From an uncultured Chitinophagaceae bacterium (GTDB lineage Bacteria > Bacteroidota > Bacteroidia > Chitinophagales > Chitinophagaceae), in the NCBI GenBank assembly GCA_937907395.1, contig CALCII010000012.1, forward strand, positions 186,001 through 250,000: a stretch of 64,000 nt of DNA, read 5' to 3'. The position numbers and the translations under genes were made by a program. Positions within the stretch are counted from its first letter, which is position 1. The number at the start of each line of letters is the position of its first letter. This document shows positions 28,203-36,368 of this stretch, one piece after another. A model generated the notes under the pieces. It did no database searches. It was not told where the DNA came from and saw nothing but the letters and a program-made list of their open reading frames with translations.

Positions 28203-29291
28203 ATGATGCGTCGTCTCCTGCAAATATTACTCGCCAAACCTGTTAGCTGGCTGGCGAATCGCTTCAGCAGTAATCCTGATGCAGAAAGGGTTTCCAAAGC
28301 ATTGACTGATTTACTGGCGCACACACTGAGACATCCGGGAAAGAAAGGATTACATATTGAACTGAATCCTGAAACCGATTCATTTATCATCTTCAGCGAT
28401 CAACACAAAGGAGCAAAAGACGGAAGTGATGATTTTATGAATGCAGAATCTAATTACCTCACTGCTTTGGATTATTATTACAAGAATAATTTCAAGTTCA
28501 TTTCATTAGGAGATAGTGAAGAATTATGGGAGAACACCGTATGGTCGGTTATCCCAAAAAATAAAATCAGTACCGAAGCAGAAAAGAAATTTCTGGAAGC
28601 CGATCGTTTCATGAAAGTGTTCGGCAATCATGATCTTTATTGGAGTAAAGATCCGTTGGCTGGATTACAACTGTTGCGTATGTATGGCAAAACAATTCGC
28701 ATCTATGAAGCCGTATTACTTAAAACAACGATCAATCATCATAAAGTAAGAATCTTTCTTACACATGGTCACCAGGGCGATGGGCAGAGTGATGGCAATC
28801 CGTTCAGTGCCTGGTTTGTGGGCACAATCTGGGCTCCGTTGCAGAGTTATCTCAACCTCAACCCAAATACACCCGCAGCCAGCAAAGCATTAAAAACCAT
28901 TCACAACCGGTTTATGTATTCGTGGAGCAAGAATCAAAAGAATTTGTTACTCATAACCGGGCACACCCATCAACCTGTTTTTGCATCCTTAACACATCTG
29001 GAACGATTGTACAGGGATTTGTTCCGGGCGAAACGTGCACAGGATCAGCAACGGGTGCAACTACTTGAAAAAGAAATTGAATTCCGTGAACAGGAATATG
29101 AGTTTGTGAGAGATGAATACAATCATCTGAAACCGGTTTACTTCAACACCGGTTGTTGTTGTTTCAGCGATGGAGATATCACTGGTATAGAAATAACAGA
29201 AGGAAAAATAAAGCTGATTAAATGGAGTAATTCCGGTAACTCTTCTAATCGTATTGTGTTAGAAGAAGCATTGTTAAGAGATTTGTTTTAA
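28203..29291 (+). CDS. Calcineurin-like metallophosphoesterase
   Basis: About 362 residues with all blocks of a metallophosphoesterase: FSDQHKGAKDG near 63, SLGDSEELWEN near 99, VFGNHDLYW near 138, LTHGHQGDGQSD near 184 and ITGHTHQPVF near 256. The five metal ligands are therefore intact. The YFNTGCCCFSDGDI segment near the end is unusual in its three adjacent cysteines. A coiled-coil-like stretch lies at about 275-310. No signal peptide; a cytoplasmic phosphodiesterase or phosphatase is likely. The first codon in the longest frame is TTG; the ATG at 28203 or 28206 is the probable start. Confidence 0.85.
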   Translation: MMRRLLQILLAKPVSWLANRFSSNPDAERVSKALTDLLAHTLRHPGKKGLHIELNPETDSFIIFSDQHKGAKDGSDDFMNAESNYLTALDYYYKNNFKFISLGDSEELWENTVWSVIPKNKISTEAEKKFLEADRFMKVFGNHDLYWSKDPLAGLQLLRMYGKTIRIYEAVLLKTTINHHKVRIFLTHGHQGDGQSDGNPFSAWFVGTIWAPLQSYLNLNPNTPAASKALKTIHNRFMYSWSKNQKNLLLITGHTHQPVFASLTHLERLYRDLFRAKRAQDQQRVQLLEKEIEFREQEYEFVRDEYNHLKPVYFNTGCCCFSDGDITGIEITEGKIKLIKWSNSGNSSNRIVLEEALLRDLF

Positions 29292-29300
29292 TAGTTTTTA

Positions 29301-29490
29301 GCCGCAGAGAATAGAGAAACAGAGGTAAGAGCAGAGAGAGAGAACCTGTCGTACACCGTACATCCAGCATCTTACATCTAACCTCATACATTACAAATTT
29401 TCGCCGCAAAGAATGGAGAAACATAGGTAAGCGCAGAGAGAGAATCTTTCGTACACCGTACATCCAACATCTTGCACCTACCACCGTACA
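29301..29490. repeat. Two diverged direct copies of a ~90-base repeat
   Basis: Copy one starts GCCGCAGAGAATAGAGAAAC at 29301; copy two starts GCCGCAAAGAATGGAGAAAC at 29403. Each continues with an AG-rich run and then GTACACCGTACATCCA, CATCTT and an AC-rich tail. They match each other along their length with scattered changes. No ORF is preserved. They resemble the short dispersed repeats with CACAAAG/CAGAGA motifs seen elsewhere in this window (42385, 63113). Confidence 0.75.
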
Positions 29491-29496
29491 TAAAAA

Positions 29497-29540
29497 ACCG
29501 GCATCGTCCTATTATATAATTATAACACAACGATGCCGGT
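29497..29540. terminator. Bidirectional terminator between convergent genes
   Basis: An 11-base perfect stem (ACCGGCATCGT at 29497-29507, ACGATGCCGGT at 29530-29540) with a 22-base AT-rich loop, flanked by A and T runs. It lies between the metallophosphoesterase gene and the convergent M1 peptidase gene. Confidence 0.75.
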
Positions 29541-29559
29541 AAATTATACAAACGATTCT

Positions 29560-31491
29560 TTACTTACGCCACTTATTATTCACCGGATTCATATCCGGTA
29601 ATTTATTTTCGGGATCCACCACTACTTCTTTCACTGCTGCTTTTGTTTGAACAGGGAAGGTCCAGCTATCACCTCTTTGCCATACTTCCACCGGAAGCTT
29701 CAGCACTTGTACATCACCGTTCACATCGGTTACTTTCACTGTTACCGGCATGGGCATTTGTTCCAGTAATTGCAAAGTAATACTTGTGTAAGAACCATCA
29801 ACAGGCACAACTGATTTTACGCTTACATCAAACTTCCATGTATTTAACACCCAGCTTCTCCAATACCAGCTAAGGTCTTCACCGGCAACATTTTCTATGG
29901 TATGGAAAAAATCCCAGGCAGTTGGATGTTTAAACGCCCAGCGTCTTACATATTCATGAAAGGCTTTATCAAAACGTTCTTTGCCCAATACTTCGTTACG
30001 CAATAAGTATAACATAATGCCGGGTTTGTAATAAGCAGCCGATCCAAGATTCTGTTGCTGGATTACTTCAGGTGTATTGAGCAAACCATCCATTTTTTCA
30101 CCAAAAATATAGGAAGCCATACCGCCCACTGCAGGAGGATCATTATACTCACCTTTGTTAAACGCTTCTCCTGATAATATATTAATAAACGTATTGAAGC
30201 CTTCATCCATCCAGGCATATTTACGCTCATTGTTTCCAACAATCATGGGAAACCAGGTATGTCCGAACTCATGATCGGTTACACCCCACAATCCACTTCC
30301 GGTTGAACTGGCGCTACAGAAAACAATACCGGGGTATTCCATTCCGCCTACCACACCTGCCACATTAGTAGCAGCCGGATAAGGAAACTCAAAAAGATAA
30401 TTGCTGTAAAACTCAATACTTGCTTTCGTATATTCGGTTGAACGTCGCCAATCGTTTCCATCTTTCTCTGCCGCACTTTCTTTTGCATAAGCACTGATGG
30501 CTAATGATTTTTTACCACTCGGTAGGTTAATACGAGCTGCATCAATAATGAAGGCAGTACTTGCAGCCCATGCAACATCTCTTGTGTTCAAACATTTAAA
30601 CTTCCAGGTGATAGATGCAGCAGTGGGACGGGAGCCAGGTTTCTTCACTTCAGCTGCTGAACGAATGGTGACAGTTTTATCACTGTTCTTTGCTTCATTC
30701 CAGCGTTTCACTTGCTCCGGTGTATAGCAATCCTGCGGATTTTGTAATTCACCACTTCCCACTACAATCATATTGGAAGGTGCTGTAATGCTGTAATCAA
30801 TATCGCCATATTCGAGATAGAATTCACCCGCTCCTAAATACGGATTGGTATTCCATCCCAGCAAATCGTCATATACACACATACGGGGAAACCATTGCGC
30901 TACTTCATAAATCCATCCGTCTTCCTGTTTCAAACGGCCCATACGATCGGTTCCGTATTCCGGAATCACGAAACTGTATTCAATCATTACTTTAGCAGAA
31001 GCACCAGCATTCTTCAATACTTCGGGCAGCCAGATCTGCATTCGTGTATCCGTTACCGTTGGCTTCACTTCAGTTGTTTTACCATTGATTTCCACTTTTA
31101 CAGAACGGATCACATCTCCGTCGGTAAACTGTGCATTGGCCCAACGTCCGCCTTGGGTGGTAGTGGTAGCCGACCCTCTTGAATCCTGCCGGTAAATGTT
31201 TTGATCCAGTTGCAGCCACAGGAACCGCAGTTCATCCGGACTGTTATTGATATAATGTATCGTTACCGAACCATCTACTTTATGGTTGGTGGGATCAATG
31301 CTCGCTTTGATAGAGTAGTTGGCTTTGTTTTGCCAGTACTTAGGACCAGGTTCGCCACTGGCACTTCTGAACTCATTACCCGGAGACGGATAAAAGAACG
31401 GATGAAAAGCTTCCCGGTGATCGTATTTGCTTTGAGCAAACATGAAGGTTGCTGTCACTAACTGCAGCAGGAGTAAGATGGATTTTCTCAT
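29560..31491 (-). CDS. M1 family metallopeptidase (aminopeptidase-like), secreted
   Basis: A 643-residue zinc peptidase. It has a signal peptide (LLLLQLVTATFMFAQ), the substrate-recognition GGMEYPG motif near 385 and the zinc site HEFGHTWFP near 408, followed 20 residues later by DEGFNTF with the third ligand Glu. The N-terminal beta-sheet domain is typical of M1 peptidases; the C-terminal part is shorter than in aminopeptidase N, as in many Bacteroidota paralogs. It should act in the periplasm or outside the cell on peptides. Confidence 0.9.
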   Translation of the reverse strand: MRKSILLLLQLVTATFMFAQSKYDHREAFHPFFYPSPGNEFRSASGEPGPKYWQNKANYSIKASIDPTNHKVDGSVTIHYINNSPDELRFLWLQLDQNIYRQDSRGSATTTTQGGRWANAQFTDGDVIRSVKVEINGKTTEVKPTVTDTRMQIWLPEVLKNAGASAKVMIEYSFVIPEYGTDRMGRLKQEDGWIYEVAQWFPRMCVYDDLLGWNTNPYLGAGEFYLEYGDIDYSITAPSNMIVVGSGELQNPQDCYTPEQVKRWNEAKNSDKTVTIRSAAEVKKPGSRPTAASITWKFKCLNTRDVAWAASTAFIIDAARINLPSGKKSLAISAYAKESAAEKDGNDWRRSTEYTKASIEFYSNYLFEFPYPAATNVAGVVGGMEYPGIVFCSASSTGSGLWGVTDHEFGHTWFPMIVGNNERKYAWMDEGFNTFINILSGEAFNKGEYNDPPAVGGMASYIFGEKMDGLLNTPEVIQQQNLGSAAYYKPGIMLYLLRNEVLGKERFDKAFHEYVRRWAFKHPTAWDFFHTIENVAGEDLSWYWRSWVLNTWKFDVSVKSVVPVDGSYTSITLQLLEQMPMPVTVKVTDVNGDVQVLKLPVEVWQRGDSWTFPVQTKAAVKEVVVDPENKLPDMNPVNNKWRK

Positions 31492-31581
31492 ATTAACTGT
31501 AATAGGTTCTAAAGAAACGAAGCTTTCGGAAACCTGAAAAGCATTTTTTGAGAAAACCTCGTTAAAGCTGGAATAAATGGC

Positions 31582-33009
31582 TCAGACAGCTACTTCATTC
31601 CCTTTCTTCCTGAAAAACAAGTAAACAGGAATACCAATCGCTGTGATCATCAGTCCGAATAGAGAATTTACAATAGGCGTACTTCCTTCTCTGTAATGAT
31701 GAATATCGGAATAAATAGTAGATCCTAAAAAGAACACCGTGAACAAAAGAAATATTGCAGGTACTACCGGGTATCCCCATACTTTATAGGGACGAAGCTG
31801 ATCTTTCATTTTATATCGCAAAATAAAAACACCCAGCGCACTCATTCCATAAAACAACCAGCTCACGAAAATGAGCATATCGGTAAGCATATCAAACGAA
31901 CCGGTGAAAATGAGCATGATCGTCCACACAGCATTATACAAAAGTGCAGTAGCCGGAGTGCGGAACCGGGGATGAACTTTCTCAGCCGCCTCAAACCATT
32001 TGCTTTCTCTTCCCATTGCAAAGGTAACCCTGGCTGTCGCCAATACATTTGAATTAGTGGTACCCAAAGTAGAGGCAATCACCAGCAGTACAATCAGGGC
32101 GGCGCCGGTTGTTCCCCAGATAGCAGAAGCCGCATCGGCAGCTACAAATGAGGAAGCTGCCATTTGTTGTACGGGCAATGCCAGCACCAATACATAATTC
32201 ACCAATGCATAAATCACAATACATACACTCAAACCCAGCAACAGGCTTTTGGGAATGGTTTGTTGCGGTTGTTTGATTTCACCTGCAATAAATGTGATGT
32301 TGTTCCAACCATCATAAGCCCAGAAAGCGCCTGCTGTTGCTGCCATGAATGCATTGAAGAGTAATATTCCTGAGGGTGAATGTTGCAACCGTTCACTGAA
32401 ATGAAGTGAGCTCCCTTTATCTGAAAATAAAATACCGAAGATGAGCAGCAGGATCGCTGCCACTTTCAATGCCGTTAAAAAACGCTGTACACCGGCACCC
32501 AGTTCCACACTGCGTATATTGATCCAGGTGAACACACAGATGAACAACACCGTTAGTAATTTAATACCGATCTGTTGCAGGGGAAACACATCGCCAATAA
32601 AGGGAATATGTATATGAAATCTTTGTTCTACTGCTTCTGAAAAACGGGGAAGATGCAAAAAATAATCGGCATAGGTACTGCATACATAAGCAATGGAAGC
32701 ATTACCTGCCGTATTAAAAACCGCAAAGGCAGCCCATCCATAAAGAAAGGCAAAACCGTTGCCATACATTTTTTTAAAGAAGATGTATTGTCCGCCCGTT
32801 TCCGGAAACATCGCTGCTGCTTCTGCATTGGTAAGAGCACCAAATAAGGTAATGATCCCGGCCACCACCCACACCATGAGTAATAAAACCGGTGAGCCCA
32901 GCTGTGCCAGCATCACCGAGGGCTTCATGAAAATACCCGAACCAATCACACCGCCAATAACAAGTGCAATCACAGAAGAGAGTGTAAGCGTTCGGGAGAG
33001 TTGGGACAT
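31582..33009 (-). CDS. APC superfamily amino acid permease
   Basis: A 475-residue integral membrane protein with about 12 hydrophobic segments. The first, SVIALVIGGVIGSGIFMKP, holds the unwound GxG motif that binds the amino group in this superfamily. WAYDGWNNITFIAGEIKQP near 226 is the conserved TM6 break. It resembles the LAT/YfnA-like branch; the specific amino acid is not predictable. The gene follows the terminator of the rtcB unit and is probably transcribed alone. Confidence 0.9.
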   Translation of the reverse strand: MSQLSRTLTLSSVIALVIGGVIGSGIFMKPSVMLAQLGSPVLLLMVWVVAGIITLFGALTNAEAAAMFPETGGQYIFFKKMYGNGFAFLYGWAAFAVFNTAGNASIAYVCSTYADYFLHLPRFSEAVEQRFHIHIPFIGDVFPLQQIGIKLLTVLFICVFTWINIRSVELGAGVQRFLTALKVAAILLLIFGILFSDKGSSLHFSERLQHSPSGILLFNAFMAATAGAFWAYDGWNNITFIAGEIKQPQQTIPKSLLLGLSVCIVIYALVNYVLVLALPVQQMAASSFVAADAASAIWGTTGAALIVLLVIASTLGTTNSNVLATARVTFAMGRESKWFEAAEKVHPRFRTPATALLYNAVWTIMLIFTGSFDMLTDMLIFVSWLFYGMSALGVFILRYKMKDQLRPYKVWGYPVVPAIFLLFTVFFLGSTIYSDIHHYREGSTPIVNSLFGLMITAIGIPVYLFFRKKGNEVAV

Positions 33010-33039
33010 CCATTAAAGTAAAATCATTCTGTTCATATA

Positions 33040-33072
33040 ACAAAAACTCCTGTTACTGAATGTAACAGGAAT
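33040..33072 (-). terminator. Terminator of the slipin-rtcB transcription unit
   Basis: A 9-base perfect stem TCCTGTTAC / GTAACAGGA with loop TGAAT (33048-33070). On the minus strand it is followed by GTTTTTG. It lies about 75 bases beyond the rtcB stop and ahead of the permease gene, marking the end of the RNA-repair locus. A weaker hairpin (GTCCC / GGGAC) is at about 33095-33112. Confidence 0.85.
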
Positions 33073-33147
33073 TTGTTTTCATAACCACCTTCGACGTCCC
33101 GACAAGTTGGGACAAGCAGACAACGTAACATAGATGATCAACCGGTT

Positions 33148-34596
33148 TTATTCACCTTCCACTTCCCGTTCTTTCTTTTGCCATGGTTTGGCAGAAGCGC
33201 CATCCATCTTCACAATCTTTGGAGTAAAACTTCCAATGATATCCACCAACGACTGCTGACTTTGCATTACCTGGTTGATGTCTTTATAAGCAAAAGGTGC
33301 TTCATCCAATCCGCCGCCCAGCAATTTCACACCATGCTTTTTCAATTCTTCTTTCAATGCATGCTGCGTGATACTTTGCATGGCTTTGGAACGGCTCATC
33401 AAACGTCCGGCTCCATGAGAAGCCGAGTTAACAGCGGCTTCTTCACCTTTACCTTTTACGATAAAACCTTTGGCAGTCATGCTTCCGGGAATGATGCCTA
33501 ATACATTCTTTCCGGCAGGCGTAGCACCTTTACGATGCACAATCACATCCTGTCCGTTCCATGTTTCTTTCCATGCAAAGTTGTGATGGTTCTCCACCAT
33601 CTTCACAGGCTTGCGGCCTAATTGCTTTGCAATCTTGTTATGAATTACATGGTGACAGGCACTTGCGTAATCACCTGCGAGATTCATAGCCAGCCAGTAT
33701 TCCATACCTTCTTCTTCATCCAGTGTCAACCAGGCAAGATTCTTTGCATCCTGTGGCAACCGTCTTTTACTGATGGCGAGTTTGGTATAATGATTGGCAA
33801 TATTGGCGCCCAATGCCCTGGAACCGGAGTGGCTCAACAGTCCCACATAAGTTCCGGGTTGTACACCCAGCACTTCATCTTTTTCTGCAATTTCCACCAC
33901 ACCAAATTCCACAAAGTGATTACCACTGCCGCTGGTTCCTAATTGTTTCCAGGCACGGCCATGCAGATTTTTCAACAACGGTAATTGCTGAAACAATTCA
34001 TGATCCATCACTTCATGATCTTCACTTTGTTTGAATTGTGCCCCGCTGCCGAATAAAGTAGCCTCGCCGAGTTCCCTGGTGAAGAAAGATTCCCGCTGGA
34101 TTAATTCTTTCGGATCGATGTCATAAATACTCAGGCACATACGGCAACCAATATCCACCCCCACTCCATAAGGAATCACAGCATTGCTGGTTGCCAGCAC
34201 ACCACCTATCGGCAATCCATAACCGTGATGCGCATCGGGCATTAATGCTCCTGCAACCGCAACGGGTAGTTTAGCTGCCGTATACATCTGGTGCATGGCT
34301 GATTGTTCAATATGTTCACTTCCGAAAACATTAAACTGGACACCGTTTTGATTTAAAGACAATTCACCTTGACTTTCTTTTTCTTCGGGCATCAATTGTT
34401 TGGCAATTAATGCCAGTACTGCATCATCCAAATAATTGGCAGGTGATGCCAGCACTGCTTTCAACAATTCCATCACTTCCTCCTTTGCAGTATGCTTATA
34501 CTGCTTTTGCATCATATTCATAGCGATGCTGATCACCGGTCCTTCCGGATAGCCAATCGCTCTTAATTCTTTTCCTGATAATTTTAACTTCGACAT
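33148..34596 (-). CDS. rtcB: RtcB family RNA-splicing ligase
   Basis: A 482-residue RtcB ligase that joins 2',3'-cyclic phosphate or 3'-phosphate RNA ends to 5'-OH ends using GTP and manganese. The metal-binding YGVGVDIGCRMC (about 143-154) carries Asp and Cys; GSGNHFVEFG (about 223-232) and SHSGSRALG (about 255-263) carry further His and Asn ligands; the guanylylated His is H394 in NSASHGAGRLMSR. All catalytic residues seen in active RtcB are present. The first 80 residues are an added helical region. It is the last gene of a unit with an SPFH protein, a AAA ATPase and tRNA-like RNAs, which are its most obvious candidate substrates. Confidence 0.95.
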   Translation of the reverse strand: MSKLKLSGKELRAIGYPEGPVISIAMNMMQKQYKHTAKEEVMELLKAVLASPANYLDDAVLALIAKQLMPEEKESQGELSLNQNGVQFNVFGSEHIEQSAMHQMYTAAKLPVAVAGALMPDAHHGYGLPIGGVLATSNAVIPYGVGVDIGCRMCLSIYDIDPKELIQRESFFTRELGEATLFGSGAQFKQSEDHEVMDHELFQQLPLLKNLHGRAWKQLGTSGSGNHFVEFGVVEIAEKDEVLGVQPGTYVGLLSHSGSRALGANIANHYTKLAISKRRLPQDAKNLAWLTLDEEEGMEYWLAMNLAGDYASACHHVIHNKIAKQLGRKPVKMVENHHNFAWKETWNGQDVIVHRKGATPAGKNVLGIIPGSMTAKGFIVKGKGEEAAVNSASHGAGRLMSRSKAMQSITQHALKEELKKHGVKLLGGGLDEAPFAYKDINQVMQSQQSLVDIIGSFTPKIVKMDGASAKPWQKKEREVEGE

Positions 34597-34646
34597 ATCA
34601 AATGAGTTTTAAAAGCCGGGTGTATTTTCATACAACCCGACTCATA

Positions 34647-35744
34647 TTACTTCTGCGGCACAAAGATTTGTTTCAACTGTTCCACCAATGCACCATTTCC
34701 GCTTACACTGATATTGCTGATTTTCTCTGCGATTTTTTCCACGTATTCCATTTCCTTCAATTTCCACAACATCGCATTTTCTTCCATCAGTTTGGCAGTG
34801 TTGAGCAAGCTACGGGTACTTGCAGTTTCTTCCCTGCGCATGATAGAGTTTGCCTGTGCTTTCTTCTCCGCAATCAGTACCTGGTTCATGATTTCTTTCA
34901 CATCACCCGGTAAGATAATATCCCGGATACCGAAGCCAGACACTTCCACGCCCAAAGCAGCTGCTTTTGCATTTACTGCTTCCAATACAAAAGGAGCCAA
35001 TGCTTCTTTTTTATCCAATACTTCATCGAAGCTGTAACCGGCAATATATTCACGCAAGGCTAACTGAAACGCCACATACAATTGCTGCATAAAATCTTTA
35101 TTCAGCACGAGTGCTCTTACAATATCAACCACTTTGTATTGTGCCCATGCATTCAAACGCAATGCCGCTTTGTCTTTGGTAAGGATTTCCTGTCCGTTGA
35201 TTTCCATTTGTTGCTGCCGTTTATCGGCTTTCACAACATAAACAGGAATGGCATTCTTCCACCAGTAATGTACGCCACTTTCCAGTTGCTTTACATACTT
35301 ACCATCCACAAATAACAAAGCTTGTTCATAGCTTTCAACATTGTAAGTAAGGATATAAGGCGACAATAAACGGTTTTGCAAAACTGCACGATCAATATTG
35401 TCTTCAATTTCCAAACTGGAAACATCGGCCTTCACAAACTGATATTCGATGGCGCTTTTCCAGAAAGTGTAACGTCCGGCTGTTAATACTTTTTTCAACA
35501 AACCGTTTTCGTATTGCAATACAATTTCATTGTCTTTTACGTCCACTACATGCAAGGCTGCAGCTAAATCTGCATCCTGCAATAAAATATTTAATTCAAC
35601 AGGAGCAATAAACGGACTCATTAAATCGTATACAATTACCTGCTTGTTCCACAACCAGTAGTTTCCTTCTTTGAGCATGTATTGATATACACCCTGTTTG
35701 AAAACCAATGCCACCTGGTAGGCATTTACTTTTACATTTTTCAT
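34647..35744 (-). CDS. SPFH/band 7 (slipin-like) protein
   Basis: About 365 residues. The SPFH domain lies at about 130-270: KLESGVHYWWKNAIPVYVVK, LTKDKAALRLNAWAQYKV, then GVEVSGFGIRDIILPGDVK, typical of slipins. A helical region with MRREETASTRSLLNTAKLM follows. Unlike classical slipins there is no clear N-terminal membrane segment; residues 1-120 are a beta-rich repeat of the same kind (KQGVYQYMLKEGNYWLW). Such proteins form large rings or scaffolds. Start ATG at 35744 is preferred to GTG at 35762. It ends 50 bases before rtcB, and this pairing with RtcB is known from other bacteria; its job in RNA repair is not established. Confidence 0.85.
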   Translation of the reverse strand: MKNVKVNAYQVALVFKQGVYQYMLKEGNYWLWNKQVIVYDLMSPFIAPVELNILLQDADLAAALHVVDVKDNEIVLQYENGLLKKVLTAGRYTFWKSAIEYQFVKADVSSLEIEDNIDRAVLQNRLLSPYILTYNVESYEQALLFVDGKYVKQLESGVHYWWKNAIPVYVVKADKRQQQMEINGQEILTKDKAALRLNAWAQYKVVDIVRALVLNKDFMQQLYVAFQLALREYIAGYSFDEVLDKKEALAPFVLEAVNAKAAALGVEVSGFGIRDIILPGDVKEIMNQVLIAEKKAQANSIMRREETASTRSLLNTAKLMEENAMLWKLKEMEYVEKIAEKISNISVSGNGALVEQLKQIFVPQK

Positions 35745-35762
35745 TTGATTAATATTTGTCAC

Positions 35763-36056
35763 GCCGGATTTTTTCCTTTGTGTGTTTTTAATAATTATAA
35801 AGCCGGATGATTTGCCATCCTGTCCTTACGGAGACAGTTCAACGATTTGCTGTCACAAACGGTTCCGTCAGCGTCTGTTCCTGTTTTGGACAACAGAAAT
35901 TCTGATGAAAGAAGCGATTGCTTTTACAAACCATTTCATTTGCCTGCAGGTAATTACCCGATTGCCATTACAATCATTCACAGAACTACTGTAACAGCGG
36001 GCTCATGACCCGGCTTCATAGTGACTGCCAGCATTTGAGAAGCGCTGTACTTCATG
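35763..36056 (-). other. Structured non-coding region between RNA block 2 and the slipin gene
   Basis: No gene is visible on the minus strand. Several hairpins can form in the transcript: TTACAG / CTGTGA around loop TAGTT (about 35976-35992), GATTG / CAATC around loop TAATGG, the palindrome GGTAATTACC, ACAGACG / CGTTTGT (about 35857-35878), CTGTC / GACAG (about 35820-35838) and GGATG / CATCC near 35805-35820. CTGTC and GACAG are the same sequences that form the acceptor stem of the permuted element at 36134-36203. It may hold further degenerate tRNA-like RNA; I cannot assemble a cloverleaf. Confidence 0.45.
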
Positions 36057-36126
36057 CTACATTTTCAGTGTAGTACTCAAGCCATCTGAGTAATCCGAAC
36101 ACAATCGGAGCAGGATTCGAACCTGC
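36057..36126 (-). tRNA. Candidate circularly permuted tRNA-like gene, anticodon GAA (Phe)
   Basis: On the minus strand the order is T-arm, 3' acceptor strand, short loop, 5' acceptor strand, D-arm, anticodon arm. T-stem GCAGG / CCTGC encloses the T-loop TTCGAAT (36110-36126). The 3' acceptor strand TCCGA (36109-36105) pairs across a 6-base loop with TCGGA (36098-36094). Two bases later comes D-stem ACTC / GAGT with a D-loop containing GG, then one A, then anticodon stem CTACA / TGTAG with loop CTGAAAA, anticodon GAA. Read in normal order no acceptor stem forms. The break would be in the variable loop. Only 5 acceptor pairs are firm. A decayed ordinary tRNA is the alternative. Confidence 0.6.
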
Positions 36127-36133
36127 AAATTTG

Positions 36134-36203
36134 CCTGTTGCTCTACCCCTTGAGCTATCTGTCATTTCGGGACAGAAAGGGATTTGAACCCTTAACACAC
36201 AGA
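36134..36203 (-). tRNA. Candidate circularly permuted tRNA-like gene split at the anticodon loop
   Basis: The 3' half comes first: anticodon-stem 3' strand TCTGT (36203-36199), variable loop GTGTT, T-stem AAGGG / CCCTT with loop TTCAAAT (36177-36193), then 3' acceptor strand TCTGTC (36176-36171). A 7-base loop CCGAAAT follows, then 5' acceptor strand GACAGA (36163-36158), TA, D-stem GCTC / GAGC with loop AAGGGGTA, A, and anticodon-stem 5' strand ACAGG (36138-36134). All four stems are in exact tRNA register: acceptor 6 pairs, D 4, anticodon 5 including a G-U, T 5. The ends fall in the anticodon loop. CCATAA precedes the 3' half, so CAT (Met) is a possible anticodon, but the loop cannot be fixed. 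Confidence 0.62.
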
Positions 36204-36368
36204 TTATGGAGGGAACGCCCTATTGATGCAACAGCATACAGATAGCTACGGCGTCTGCACTATTGTGTTTAGATGAAACACAAACCTGGTTTGCTGTCAA
36301 TAAGGGAAATACCCTTCTTGCCGTTAAGCAAGCTTTTGAATGTTTGTACCGCTTCCAGTACAAACCGT
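36204..36368 (-). ncRNA. Hairpin-dense RNA region after the AAA ATPase gene
   Basis: In the 165 bases after the ATPase stop the minus transcript can form, in order: an 8-pair stem GTTTGTAC / GTACAAAC (36342-36365); CTTGC / GCAAG; AAGGG / CCCTT with loop TATTT, the same stem as the T-arm of the next element; an 8-pair stem TTGTGTTT / AAACACAA with loop CATCT (36263-36283); and GACGCC / GGCGTT (36250-36255 with 36214-36219) enclosing CTAT / ATAG and ATGC / GCAT. A GACAG at about 36294-36298 could compete for the acceptor strand of the permuted element. Likely part of the same structured RNA; no cloverleaf found. Confidence 0.5.

Noticed and set aside
29301..29490. Insertion sequence ends
   Set aside because: No transposase, no target duplication and only direct copies. 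It looks like a small dispersed repeat.
36120..36170. A linear tRNA made of the D-arm GCTC/GAGC and the following T-arm GCAGG/CCTGC
   Set aside because: Only 13 bases separate the arms, so there is no anticodon arm, and GACAGA cannot pair with TCCGATT. The permuted reading explains all stems.
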